Origin: Parietichytrium sp. I65-24A
Taxonomy: Eukaryota; Sar; Bigyra; Thraustochytrida; Thraustochytriidae
Reading direction: 5' to 3'
Length of the DNA stretch: 64,000 bases
Assembly (NCBI GenBank): GCA_012862575.1
Contig: BLSF01000039.1
Location: 342,842 to 406,841, forward strand
Under the pieces are notes generated by a model that was not told where the DNA came from, did no database searches, and worked only from the letters and a program-made list of their open reading frames with translations. Within the stretch, counting starts at the first letter, position 1, and each line of letters starts with the position of its first letter. This document shows, in pieces, positions 10,602-21,436 of the stretch. A program made the position numbers and the translations under genes.

Positions 10602-13600
10602 ATGCGCGCGCACGGTATCTCGCAGGCCTTACTGGCCCTACTGGCGTTGCTAGGCGTGGCGGCAGCAGAGGGGACAGAGGGGTCGAAGAAGGGGAACAAG
10701 GAAGCGTTCCTGGAGGACGTGAACGCGGCGCTGGGGACCTTGCGAGTGCGCGTGGACACTAGCGGAATAGAGGAGATTCATGCGGATTTGCCACTAGGAG
10801 GAAAGCTTACGGCCAAACTGAAGCCGTTTGCAGAGTGCAGTGGGTTCTCAGTTTCCAATTTGAACGTGGCCGGCGAATTTGTGGAATTGGAAAAATTGGA
10901 TGATGTGAAATTGGAAGATGTGAAATTGGGAGATGTTGTTGATGATGATGATGATGGTGATGATGATGGCGGAATGCGAAGGAGGAGGAAGAGGTTCGAT
11001 GTGAAAGTGGACGCGGACGGAGTGGCGCTGCGGTGCAGCGTGGGGTTGTGCATCTCGACGACGATGATCTTTGCTTCGGAGAACTGCGATGGCAAAATTC
11101 ACATCATCTCGCCTGCTGGAAGTGACACGGCCGTGCATTTGGCGCAGTCCGTGATCAGCGAGGACTTTGCGACGGCACTGCCTTCCGAGTCGCGCGATGC
11201 GGCATCTGCGTGCGAAGACAAGGTGCAGCTGGACGGAGTGCACTTTGAAGGCGAGAAGCTGGCCAAGATTGCCGGCATCGACATTACCAGTCTCATCATC
11301 AGCGAGCTGAACGGTGGAATGCGAGGGTCTACTCTGGACCCTATCTGCCAAGCCGTCTGCGGCTTGTTAGGCGAGGTGAGCGACAAGCTCAGCGAAGTGG
11401 CCGTTCACAACCCGCTGGCTCTCGCTTTGGCAGAAATCATGGAGGAAGAGCAGAAGACCAGTACCAACCCATTGGACCTCGAGCTGTCCTTTCAGGCAGA
11501 TAGTGGCCTGAGTTCAAATCTCCTCAACTTCGAGGAGCATTGGCTCACCAAGTTGGCCCTCAAGAAGGTCCAGCGCGATGGCGCAACTGTGAGCGCTTTC
11601 GATCTGTCTGTTCTGGAGCCCGTTCTCGGTTCCCCTGCCGGAGACCTAACGCTGGTGCTGAATTCTCTCCTAGCTACCAAAGGGCTGGGTGTCAACTCCA
11701 CCGTTGATGCCATCGAGCTTGTGCATGAGGTTGCGGGGTTGAACGCGAAGGACCTCATCAAAGTTCGATTGGAAGATGAAAGTGTTGGCAAGTTTTCTTT
11801 GGACCTTACAGGTGCTCATCTTACGAGAATCCCGATCAAGTCCAATGAACACTCTTCGGCTCAAGCAGTTTTGATCGGAAAGCAGACTTTCCAGACTGAT
11901 CCTGTCGAGCTTGGATCTTTTCGTTTGTCTGCTGAATTCGACCTTGCTGCGGATCTAAATATTGTCGACTTTCCTGGTGATCCGTTTGTGTTTGCCATCA
12001 AAGACTCCTTCCAAATCGACATTGACTTGGACGACGTTGCTGCGCAAGTCGCAGTTGTTTTGGCGTTAGACCTGGACAAGGCCTGGGGTCTAGAAATCGG
12101 TCCTCTTTTTGCAAAGATTGCGGACTGTGTCCTTTCTGCATTTGTCAAGTCACCCGCAATCTCACAAGCTCTTCTCAACTCCAAATCCGCTTCAATCAGA
12201 GCGGACGGCTTTCAGCACGGCGTTGGGAAGCTGTTGATGAGGGTATTCAATGCTGTCGTTCCGATATACGAGAATCTTCTGCCAATCGTAGTTCGCAGCA
12301 CCATCTCACATTCTGCGCGAAACTTGGAGCCGCCGGTCCATGAGTGCCCCTCCGCGACGGGTTCGTCGGACAGCGACGCCTACGACTTTAGTGTTGGCCC
12401 TGTGGCCACCATCAGAAATCTGCTGACGCCTGCTTTCATCAACGGTGCTTTTGGTGCCCAGACTTCGTTTTCGCTCGGCTCGTTTAATCAGAAGCTTGCC
12501 GCCGTTGACCTCTCTGGCCTCGGCCCAGGAAATGTGAAAGGTGAGATATCGTTCTACTTGAACTCCGCCACCGTGGATTTAGCCGATTCGCCGATCGACC
12601 TTTTGCGGATTCTGGAGGTCAACTACACCGATGGGCTCTACCAGATTCTGTCAACCCAGGTTCGAAGCAACCCCGTACAGGTGAAAATCGGGATGACTGT
12701 ACAAGGCGGTGTTGCGAAACAGAACGATTTCACAATCTCGATCGCCGCTGAGAACATCGGCGTCCTTGTTGATATCCTGGCCGCATTTTCCTCCAGAGGT
12801 GTTGAAACCATGCGCCTCCGTGACGCCATCAGTCCGTACTGCTGGGTGGGAAGTTTGAAGCCTTACGGTGGCCTGGTGAACGCGAATTTTGATCTGGATG
12901 GTCTTCATGTAAAGTTGGATTGCACCAATTGCGAGTGGCAACTTTTGAAAGAAATTGAAACCAGACTTGCGCAAGATGATCCTCAAGCAAGCTTGATCTC
13001 CACCGTAGTGGACATGAAGAACCGCGCCCTCCGGCTTGCAGAGTACCAGTTCGAGCAGAAAAACTGGGACTTTAGTGTGCAGTACGCTCGGCAGATGTGT
13101 GACAATCCTGACAAGGAGCCTTCTCTGAGCGGACACAAAGACTACATTCACCTCGAGCACCACGTTCAGATGGCCCCCATTGTGCTTTTGCTCAGCCTAG
13201 TGACAGTCCTGCTCATCGGCGCTGTCACGTTCTGTGCGCCGTGTTATCAGCGCGGGTACAGGTCACAGAGCGAGAAGGTTGATGCCCATGAGCTCTTCCT
13301 GCTCTCCGATTTTGATGAAGAAGGGAGCTCTGTCTCTGTTCACAAGAGGCCTGCTCTTTGCAACGAAAATGGCGTGCCAAGGTTCATGTACTACCTGATA
13401 CCTGCACTTATCCTTTGTGATGGGGCCATGTTTATTCTCGGCCACATTGACATTGTGATTCGTGTGGCATTACTGGGAGAGGTTTTGGGCAACTCTCTGC
13501 TGCTCGACAACTTGACTGAATTCTCGGTGATCACCTCGACGAAGCAACTGTGGGAAGGAGGTGCGTACGCTCTTGCCGCTATGGTGGCGTGCTTTTCTGT

Positions 13601-14654
13601 GGTATGGCCCTACTTGAAACTCGTGATGCTCATGGCTTGCTGGTGCCTCCCTCAGAAGGTGCTTCCGCGAAAGCGACGCGGGACCCTTTTAAATGCGCTC
13701 GACAGGCTCGGCAAATGGAGTTTGATGGAGGTTTTCGTGGTCTTCTTTGTCATCATCATCCTCAACATCCAGGTCAACGCACCGGAGTCTGCAAATTATT
13801 TGCCGGACAATGTGTACTGGGCTAAACTCACTGTTCTCCCACAGTACAATCTCTACGTTTTCATCTGCGCTCTGCTTTTGTCCTTGATCATTAGCAGTGT
13901 TGTCGTCCATTTGCACGACATGGAGGCTAGCCACCTTGCCGCCAGCAAGCTCTCTCTCTCTTCGATGGAGAAGGTGTCCACCATCGAATTCACGTTCTAT
14001 GATCGCCCATGGCTCCGCCGTCTGATTTCATTGGTGGCTGCTCTGGTTATCCTGGGCAGTGTTGCAATCTTCGTCGCAGCATCGACTATGCCGGTTCTCT
14101 ATGTAGATATTATGGGTCTTCTTGCAGCCGTCATGCAGGCCGGCGGTGGAGAGTCCTCGATCGACCTCTCCATGATGGGCTTTCTTGGCCGCGCGTTCTC
14201 GAAGCATAGCAATGGCAACGTTTTTTTTGGAACGGTGCTGACGTTGACTGTCTTTGTCTTCCCAGTGTTGCAGCAGCTCTCCTTGCTTGTCATTCTCTTC
14301 AGAAAGATGTCCTTGACTCAGGCCGTGCAGTTTCACGAATACAGCAAGTTTTTGTGTGCATGGAGTGCCCTCGAGGTTTTTATTCTCGCTACTGGAGTTT
14401 CCGTCCTGGAGCTGAGTGGTCTCACACGCACCTTACTCTCCAAAGAGTGCAAGGGCGTCGAACCTTTGTTGAATGACGTACTTTTGCCCATGAATCTTGT
14501 CGATGTCGAAGACGTCGATGCCGGCTGCTTTGCACTGAGCACCACTCTGCGCCCAGCAGCGTATGGGTTCTTGGCGGTGATTGTGCTGAGCTACATGCTA
14601 TATTTCCCCATCATGCACTGGTATCGCAAGGCTCTTGCTGAACGTCTTTTGTAA
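10602..14654 (+). CDS. signal-peptide protein with large luminal domain and C-terminal PqiA-like membrane domain, 1350 aa
   Basis: Single exon. Residues 1-22 (MRAHGISQALLALLALLGVAAA) form a clear signal peptide. About 830 extracellular or luminal residues follow, including an Asp-rich run and a basic RRRRKR patch near 115-130, with several paired Cys. Hydrophobic segments lie near residues 855-877, 928-946, 989-1012, 1041-1057, 1082-1102, 1140-1162, 1209-1233, 1252-1272 and 1320-1341, i.e. one plus two sets of four. Segment three ends in WPYLKLVML, followed by a Cys-rich loop and LDRLGKWSLMEVFVV. This matches the WPxxKL...LDxxGRWSMxDVF pattern of paraquat-inducible protein A (PF04403), which has two 4-TM halves in bacteria and helps move lipids between membranes. 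The luminal part has amphipathic beta-like stretches and might bind lipid, but that is inference. The membrane domain call is firm; the function in this cell is not known. Confidence 0.8.
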   Translation: MRAHGISQALLALLALLGVAAAEGTEGSKKGNKEAFLEDVNAALGTLRVRVDTSGIEEIHADLPLGGKLTAKLKPFAECSGFSVSNLNVAGEFVELEKLDDVKLEDVKLGDVVDDDDDGDDDGGMRRRRKRFDVKVDADGVALRCSVGLCISTTMIFASENCDGKIHIISPAGSDTAVHLAQSVISEDFATALPSESRDAASACEDKVQLDGVHFEGEKLAKIAGIDITSLIISELNGGMRGSTLDPICQAVCGLLGEVSDKLSEVAVHNPLALALAEIMEEEQKTSTNPLDLELSFQADSGLSSNLLNFEEHWLTKLALKKVQRDGATVSAFDLSVLEPVLGSPAGDLTLVLNSLLATKGLGVNSTVDAIELVHEVAGLNAKDLIKVRLEDESVGKFSLDLTGAHLTRIPIKSNEHSSAQAVLIGKQTFQTDPVELGSFRLSAEFDLAADLNIVDFPGDPFVFAIKDSFQIDIDLDDVAAQVAVVLALDLDKAWGLEIGPLFAKIADCVLSAFVKSPAISQALLNSKSASIRADGFQHGVGKLLMRVFNAVVPIYENLLPIVVRSTISHSARNLEPPVHECPSATGSSDSDAYDFSVGPVATIRNLLTPAFINGAFGAQTSFSLGSFNQKLAAVDLSGLGPGNVKGEISFYLNSATVDLADSPIDLLRILEVNYTDGLYQILSTQVRSNPVQVKIGMTVQGGVAKQNDFTISIAAENIGVLVDILAAFSSRGVETMRLRDAISPYCWVGSLKPYGGLVNANFDLDGLHVKLDCTNCEWQLLKEIETRLAQDDPQASLISTVVDMKNRALRLAEYQFEQKNWDFSVQYARQMCDNPDKEPSLSGHKDYIHLEHHVQMAPIVLLLSLVTVLLIGAVTFCAPCYQRGYRSQSEKVDAHELFLLSDFDEEGSSVSVHKRPALCNENGVPRFMYYLIPALILCDGAMFILGHIDIVIRVALLGEVLGNSLLLDNLTEFSVITSTKQLWEGGAYALAAMVACFSVVWPYLKLVMLMACWCLPQKVLPRKRRGTLLNALDRLGKWSLMEVFVVFFVIIILNIQVNAPESANYLPDNVYWAKLTVLPQYNLYVFICALLLSLIISSVVVHLHDMEASHLAASKLSLSSMEKVSTIEFTFYDRPWLRRLISLVAALVILGSVAIFVAASTMPVLYVDIMGLLAAVMQAGGGESSIDLSMMGFLGRAFSKHSNGNVFFGTVLTLTVFVFPVLQQLSLLVILFRKMSLTQAVQFHEYSKFLCAWSALEVFILATGVSVLELSGLTRTLLSKECKGVEPLLNDVLLPMNLVDVEDVDAGCFALSTTLRPAAYGFLAVIVLSYMLYFPIMHWYRKALAERLL

Positions 14655-14950
14655 GTAAAAATAGATGCTCACAACTTGTTGCCAATATATAATGAATTAT
14701 GGCAGTTCGAGACAGGGCGCATCCGTCGCCGACCTGTCGCACCACTAAATTCGATTTAAAGAAAAAAACATGTAAAGAAACATTTGATATTTATAGCATT
14801 AGTTTTTGAAATCGAAACTCTCTTCTTGTAGCTAGATTCGCTCCCGAGGGCCCACGGCAGCCCAGAACAAAAAGTAAAGATGAACTAACCATTATGTTAG
14901 ATTTCATTTCAATCTGTGTCAATCAAGTTCAATCAGCTATCGTCGTCGGG

Positions 14951-16129
14951 CTACTTGTACAAGCGGTACAAAACTTGTCGAGACCACCATCCTGGATGCT
15001 CCCAGGTGGCCACAAAAGTTCCGGCTGCAGGGGCGGTGACAGACCCAGAAGCATTGCATCCGTTCGAGCATTCATTTGCCGGATAGTCTCTCGCTGCGAT
15101 AAGCGTGGTCTCATCTCCGCTCTCTGGTTTAAATGTAAGCTTGAATGTGATGTTCCCCCCCGCTCGAGTGAAAAACTTGAACTTGCCAACCTCTCCTTCT
15201 TGCACAGTCAAGTGCTCAACGGCAACATCTCCGCTAGACATATTGCTTTCTTTAAACACCCGTTCAGTTGGCAAACAAGCCGGAAAGGAGCCCCCAAGCT
15301 CTGCGGGCAACTGGTCCTCGTCGATGAACTCTGCGAGCCTTGGTTTCCAGGCGTCAGGTCCTCCCAACAGCTCAATTTTGGACGCCGTCCGTGGGTCAAT
15401 AAAGCCTTGAATGATCTTCCAAGCAAACGAGAATCTGTGTTGCTCAAAACACGTACATGGCCAGTTAGTTATCGCATTCATGATCTCAAGACGTACAGCA
15501 GACGCCAAAACTCACATTCCTGGGCTGTTAATGATAAACATTTTCCCCATCGTTTCCGGATAATTGTCCGAGTCCACCTTGGACACAGCTTTCACGAATT
15601 CCAAGGTTTCCGAGGACAGCTTGGCCATCGTGACACCTTGAAGGTCAATGATGCTCAGTGTCTTGTTCACCGTCTTGCCGCTGCGCTCGGTAGCTTCAGA
15701 ATACTTGTCTTGCAGCTCCTCCATGAGGCAGACGTGATATCTCGTGAATTTCGCATCCGTCGTCAAGCAGTGCAGCGCTGGGATATCCACCAGCCCGGTC
15801 TGCTCATACCAGATTGGCCACCCCTCCTTTGAATGCCCTGCGTAGTTTCCTCTGTAGAACTGCGTCACTTCCTCCACATCTGCGCCGAGACAGCCGGCCT
15901 TGCCGTCGGCCAAGCATTGTGCTGCAAACTGCTTTCTCCATGCCACGGCTGCGGAGATCTGTTTGGCCGCAGCTTCCACATTGAACTTCCTAGCTTGCAG
16001 GAATCGCTGCAGCGCATCATCCTCCGGCTCGCCCTTGAAGCACACGACACCAAGTTCCACATTCTCCTGCTCCAAGCGTGCTCTTAGCGCATCTTTCTGA
16101 GCCGCGATGCTTTCCGCTTTGTCTGTCAT
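14951..16129 (-). CDS. SEC14-like CRAL-TRIO/GOLD lipid-transfer protein, 365 aa, 2 exons
   Basis: Exons are 16129-15516 and 15434-14951, with an 81-bp intron (GTGAGT donor, CACAG acceptor). Splicing rebuilds NSPGIFSFAWKIIQGFIDP, the SEC14 core motif. I start at the ATG at 16129 (MTDKAES); an upstream in-frame GTG is not needed. The CRAL-TRIO N domain is near residues 15-75 (LQRFLQARKFNVEAA), the lipid-binding CRAL-TRIO domain spans ~85-250, and a C-terminal beta-rich GOLD-like segment spans ~265-365. Family members extract and transfer phosphatidylinositol, phosphatidylcholine or other hydrophobic ligands and couple lipid state to trafficking or PI-kinase action. A SEC14+GOLD layout occurs in patellins and SEC14L proteins. 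It is encoded convergently with the PqiA-like gene, 296 bp apart. Confidence 0.93.
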
Positions 16130-17370
16130 CTCCACCAACTCCCAACACCCACTTCCCACAAATCCAAGTTCGAAACTCCAAAATGCGAAACGCCTGATTC
16201 AGAACCTAAAGCTCCACCCCACAGGTTAAACTCCAACCTTTCAACCTTTCAAAATTCCAATCTTTCTCCTCGCAAGACAAAAGCTCAAAGGCTCAAAAGC
16301 TGTTCGCCAAATCCCCCTCACAGCAACAGGTTCGTTCTTCCCCTCCACTGACTGATCGCCTCCCACCGCGCAATACCGCAGCTGCCTGCTCGCTGCAACC
16401 CGCAAATTCACCCGCAAATTTGCCGCAGAGGCACTGTGATTCGCAGATTGTGCACCGCCGAAAACGCACCAATTTTGCGCAAAGCTGAACTGGAATCTCT
16501 CTCTTTCCGCACATGTTACTGGATACTCTTAATGACTTTCCTATACGGTCGTTAGGAGTCCCTGCATCGGAAAGTGCAAAAGCAAGACAATGGGTCGCTA
16601 CTGTTATGTGTAAGTGGAGAGGTAAGGGAAGGCTTGGAGTCCTAGATTAGAGCCTATTGCGTGGCTTAAGAGCTCAGCTGAAGACTGGGGGGAGGCTAGT
16701 CGGGTGTATAGCCGCAGCGGTAGGAGTGGAGGTGTATGATGTGGCAAGATATTTCAGTGCAGAAAAATTTAGGTCGCAAAGGTTGGTCACAAGATGAAAG
16801 CAAGTTTTACACTGAAAATCATCTGGAGTTGAAATGAAAGCGTACAATCGAGGACGGGATGCGTACTCTAGTCTCTAGTACTCAGTACGCAGGATGAATA
16901 TGCACGCACGCTTTCAGTGTTGTGTTGGCGAGTGCCGAAAGTGAGTGGAGACGGATGGTGAGTACGAGTACCAAATTCAGAGAGCTTCAGAGATGCATCG
17001 GGAGTTAGGATGGAGTTAGGATGTGTGAATGAATGAATGAATGAAAGTGTGCCTGAAGCTTGCCTTCTTCTGAATGCTACACTCTGAAGTTCTCTAATCT
17101 GATTGGAAACAAAAGAGAGGTCGGCAGCTTATCTTGAAGTCGCTCATAGAGATACATGCTTTTATTCGTGATCAGACATGTGGTTCCATCTGCAAATGTG
17201 GACCTGCACATGAGGAATGAGGCTGGCGGTGAGCGCGCTGTTGTCTCGCTTGTTTCGCTCTTGGTTGGTTCCCCGAAGCATGTAGATGGAAAAACCTTCA
17301 TTCTTGTCTTTTGCTTGCCCTAGCTAGTGCTAAATGTGCAGGACGGGTCGACGCTGTGGTGGCTTTGATG
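16130..17370. other. intergenic, no gene seen
   Basis: Contains the 5' flank of the SEC14 gene and the 3' flank of the membrane-protein gene. A short (TGAA)n run lies at ~17027-17045. Nothing else supports a gene. Confidence 0.5.
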
Positions 17371-19599
17371 TCATGTTCGGTTTCTGGAGCTGCGGTTCTT
17401 GAGCTCTTCCTCGTACGACTCGAAGCTTGCCTCCATTTGCGGCTCAACGACGCCGGAAGAGAAAGAGCCCCGTGACTCCACAATGTCGGAGGGAAGCGGA
17501 AACCCGAATTGTTCTGACATTTTGGCATCTTCGAGTTCGGCTCGCAAATGATTGACCTTGGTCCTTCTTGGGCCTTGAACGATTGAGTTGCGGCGACTGA
17601 CGGTGTTGTCGCCGCAACTAAGACAAGGATTGACATACCGGACGCCTCCTTGCGTGGTCCAGAGGAGTTTGTGGCGTTTGAAAAACAACTTGCCCTTGTC
17701 GATCATACCCAATTTTGCATACATTGGGTTGACGATGACCTGATCAGAGCAGCGGTAATAGCAGTCGTCGTAAAGATAGTCGCCGAACTTGAAGGGATGG
17801 TTGGACGAGCGACCCGTTCGAACCTTTTGGGTGAGTGGAATACGATACAGTCTAGCCGTGGACCGTGCTCGGCACTCGAGCTTGTCCAACTTGAGCATGT
17901 TTGCGATCCAGGTGTTGTACTGATCAATCGCTCGATTCAAGAGTTCGCACGGGAAGTAAAGGCTGAGCGCCAATCTGTTCAAAACTTGAACAAAACTGCG
18001 GGAGGTCAACCCCGAAAATTTGAGAAAGAGCGAGACCGCCAAGAGCATCACCACGGGGATGTCCAATATGATAACAAGAACTGCGCCGAACAGGCCCATC
18101 AGTTGCTCGATGACAGCTAAAGGCACCAGGAGTAAGTTTGGCGCTCTGCCGTAAAAGACTTGGGTCGCCATTTTACAGCTCGCTGGTGTCGTCATCCAAT
18201 AGCATGTCATGCTGCTCGGTGCACCAGGTGAAGCCAGATCAATTTCGTGGCCAAGAAACCTAGTTGCTGCGCCACGCTGCCAGTGCAAAAGTGGTCGATA
18301 CACAGAGCAAAACTCTTCCACTGGTTTCAAATCATCGATCATCTGTCGGAGATATCCAGTTTTTGGAGCGTACATCTTCGGGAAATAAGTGGATGAAGCG
18401 GGGAAGTCAGAGTGACTGAAACCAGCGTAAATTCCTGAGAACGCTGTTTGTGTGAGGCAAATAACGTTAATAGCAGATGCTGCAATGAGAATCAGGTCGG
18501 AGCCAAGAATATGCCAACCCATAAAGTCAACCGGCTGAAGACCCACGGTCGAGGCAATCAGGTTTGCCACTTCCCCGAACGATGCAAAGAGCGAGATGAG
18601 GACTCTCTTCATGGACATGGAAATCCCCGTGCGAAAGTACATATGTAGGGCTAACGACTCGTTTGCGTAAAATCTGGAAATTGCCCCGAAGAGAATGGTT
18701 TGTGGCGCCATCCACTCCTCTCCCGCGATTCCGGCAACGATGATTCCGGCAACGAGGGAAATCTCGTAGTTGTTGAAGTGCAAAGACATGGCACAGCTTG
18801 CCACGATGATGATGATGGCAACCAAAGCGTCCCTCCAACTGTTCTCGTGCTGGTCGCCAAGCCAAACATCCCACTTGCGCTTGCCCTCCTTGGGAAGGTC
18901 GGACACCACCGCGCGCACGATTTTTCGCGGCGCCAACTCGTCCCAGTTGAGGAAAAAGTAGACCTTTTGATAAGCTGAAGCGTATTGCGAGGCATAAGAC
19001 GCGTCATGCGGCCGGGCGATGCGGTGCTGGGCCGTGAGCATCTGGTCGAGCTCCCACACCATCGTGTGGCGGTCGAGTGATCCTTTGATCTCCAGCTCCA
19101 TGTAGTACACTGGCGTATCGTCCCCAATGATATTTTTCGCGTACACGAAGAGAGCAAAGCTTCTGTCTGGCACCATGTTGATTAAAGGACTGCCGAGAAT
19201 TTCCCGCCAAAATTCAAAATCTCTCCAGTATATATCCGTCAGATCCCACGGCGCGTAGTCGAGAATTATGTTGGACTCTTCGTCGTTGTCAGGAGAGTCC
19301 CCTTTGCCAAGCACGCTTGCGATTCCCGCATCCACGACGCGCACGGCGTACCCGTGGCACGACGCCTCCCCAACAACAGCATCTTTAACATGGAGAATAT
19401 CTTGGAGAAACCTCTGTAACCTCCACGGTCGCTCTCTGTTGAGCAACTTCTTCCTGTTGCAATCCCCCAGTTCCATCGTGGCCAGCTCCTGGATCACAGC
19501 CTTCTTCAGCCGGCCATAGTTGCGTACATGCTTGTGTGCTTTCTTGAACGAGCTCTCCTCCGAAGAGCTGAAGCTCTCCACCTTCAAGTACCTCGACAT
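17371..19599 (-). CDS. unknown multi-pass membrane protein, 742 aa
   Basis: I recognise no family. The first ATG in the long open frame is at 19599 (MSRYLKVES). The frame stays open ~80 nt further upstream without an ATG, so a spliced 5' exon is possible. Residues 1-~255 are soluble, starting with Ser/Glu-rich sequence and then mixed alpha/beta with several Trp. They are followed by hydrophobic segments near 256-275 (ALVAIIIIVASCAMSLHF), 282-300, ~340-358, ~372-392 and a double segment around 500-545 (LLLVPLAVIEQLMG..VLVIILDIPVVMLLAVSLFL). The tail of ~190 residues is polar, with CLSC and a Ser/Glu-rich end. That gives roughly six membrane passes with cytoplasmic or luminal tails. It could be a transporter, channel-like protein or ER/Golgi scaffold; the sequence does not decide. 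Confidence 0.75.
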   Translation of the reverse strand: MSRYLKVESFSSSEESSFKKAHKHVRNYGRLKKAVIQELATMELGDCNRKKLLNRERPWRLQRFLQDILHVKDAVVGEASCHGYAVRVVDAGIASVLGKGDSPDNDEESNIILDYAPWDLTDIYWRDFEFWREILGSPLINMVPDRSFALFVYAKNIIGDDTPVYYMELEIKGSLDRHTMVWELDQMLTAQHRIARPHDASYASQYASAYQKVYFFLNWDELAPRKIVRAVVSDLPKEGKRKWDVWLGDQHENSWRDALVAIIIIVASCAMSLHFNNYEISLVAGIIVAGIAGEEWMAPQTILFGAISRFYANESLALHMYFRTGISMSMKRVLISLFASFGEVANLIASTVGLQPVDFMGWHILGSDLILIAASAINVICLTQTAFSGIYAGFSHSDFPASSTYFPKMYAPKTGYLRQMIDDLKPVEEFCSVYRPLLHWQRGAATRFLGHEIDLASPGAPSSMTCYWMTTPASCKMATQVFYGRAPNLLLVPLAVIEQLMGLFGAVLVIILDIPVVMLLAVSLFLKFSGLTSRSFVQVLNRLALSLYFPCELLNRAIDQYNTWIANMLKLDKLECRARSTARLYRIPLTQKVRTGRSSNHPFKFGDYLYDDCYYRCSDQVIVNPMYAKLGMIDKGKLFFKRHKLLWTTQGGVRYVNPCLSCGDNTVSRRNSIVQGPRRTKVNHLRAELEDAKMSEQFGFPLPSDIVESRGSFSSGVVEPQMEASFESYEEELKNRSSRNRT

Positions 19600-21436
19600 C
19601 CCGCGTACGAACTCCAAACGGTGGTGCTGAATCGGGGTTTGGCGCCAGCACGACTCGTCTTTCGCAGCCGGGATCAACCCGACTTTGGATTCTGCAGAGC
19701 ACTTGCCGGACTTGGATCAAACACATGCCCTTTCTATAGGTACTGGTAAGTAGGTACACCGGTGCACACTCTTCGTTCTCTTTCGTTTCTTTCGTTTTCA
19801 GATCAGCCACAACCGAAAGCCAGGCAAGGCATTGAGAACTCACACGTCAGTATTCTGCAGCAACTGGAGGCTTCGAGCAGAACGATTCGAAAGGCAAACT
19901 GCTTTTGACGAAGCAGAGATAGCAGAGAGCCGTGCTCCCCAAAATTAACAAACCCGAATCTTTGCAGCGATGAAACTGGAAACTATCCAACTAATCCTCT
20001 CCGACATGCAGCCCCGGACGAGGCTCGCAACCGAAGCGAACCGCCTGGTTCGTGACTCTTAAGCCACGGCCACGCATGGCCCATGTCTAAGTCAGCGCAC
20101 GTTAGAGCAGTCTCCTTTTGCACCCGTCTTTAAACAATACTCGAGCGCACACTGCTCCGACTTTTCTTTGATCGCATCGATCGCGTTTGGTAGTACCTAA
20201 CTTGGGTCAAGGCAGATGCATCAAGCTGCACGTTCGTCCGCTTGTAGCTCGAATGAACGCGAGCTTACGCGACGCAGGTGCAACAAGCGTTAAATAAAGT
20301 ATAAGATCGCCTTGGAGATGCAGCGGAAGATACAGCGGAGCGGAAGGCGTTCGCAGCTCAAGATCGATACAGCGTGAAGACCGTCATTTATGAACGACAG
20401 TGATACGTTTCATTCGAAAGTTTCACCTCGATTCTCAATCGAGAGCGACTGTAAATGAGATTGAAAATGAAGCGGAGCGCGACGAAGGTACGAGTGATAG
20501 CGAGTGATCCTATGGGAAGTCGGGGTGGATTGACAGTGACTTTGAATCGAGTTACGGCAAGGTTTTCAGAACAGATGTTTTATGCCACTTTGCAAGCTGG
20601 CCGAGGGCCTTGTATCCCGAGAGAAGAACATTGATTCTTCTTTCAAAATTGCAATGGAAATAATTACAATCAAAATGCATCAACTCAAATCAATCAAATA
20701 CAATCAAATACAATCAAATCGACACTTTACTGTCGATGAGGAGCCCGCTCCACACTGTGTCAACTTTGAAAATCATTCACAGTGCAATCCACTTTTGTTG
20801 ACAGTGACAAGAAAGAGACGAAACAAACAAAGATGCGACCATCGCTGGCGAGAGAATCTCTTGTTACACTACCGTCTCACCCATTCAAAACATTAATACC
20901 CTTCTTTAGTGGAGCAGAGAAGCTTCTCGAGCTCGTGACTGATCGTGATCAATAGAACAGCTCCTTGACGGTTAACGGCACTAGTAGAAGCCTTAGGTAG
21001 TGCCGGTATTTGATCACTCACCGTGAGAGTCAATAGAGTCAATCGCATGAATTATACGCAAAATGAGAGTCTGCCAGTCTTTTGAGGTCTTTCTTTCCAA
21101 AGTTGAAAGCACTCTTGAAAGACAAAAATCTCCACGAAAGAAAACTATTGGAAAACGCGAGCTCTAAAAACAAATCAAAACCAATTGGCAGTCAATGCTT
21201 CAGAAAGCTGCTGACTCAAAGCACCACCGACGTCGATTGCTGCTCACAATCAGACCGAGTCAAGCTCAGTGATGAATGGAAAGAGACTTCGTGGAATTTC
21301 TTTCTAACGACGCGAATTAGCGAGTCATATTTTGAGGTCTTGGGTGAGTTGGGATTGACGTGGGAGTGCGAATCGTGCTCGCCTTGGCTTCCCAGCGTTG
21401 GAACGATCATTGCTTCACTGCGAACGTCAAAAGGCA
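19600..21436. other. intergenic between divergent genes, no gene confirmed
   Basis: About 1.8 kb between the starts of two divergent genes. The frames at 20582-20896 and 21082-21498 look like chance: no ATG-led protein with recognisable composition. A short CAATCAAATA-like tandem run lies at ~20690-20715. A missed 5' exon of either neighbour could lie here. Confidence 0.45.

Noticed and set aside
19385-19843. Minus-strand frame overlapping the start of the membrane protein, considered as an upstream exon
   Set aside because: It is in a different frame, starts with GTG, and has no domain features; a 5' exon is still possible but not this one.
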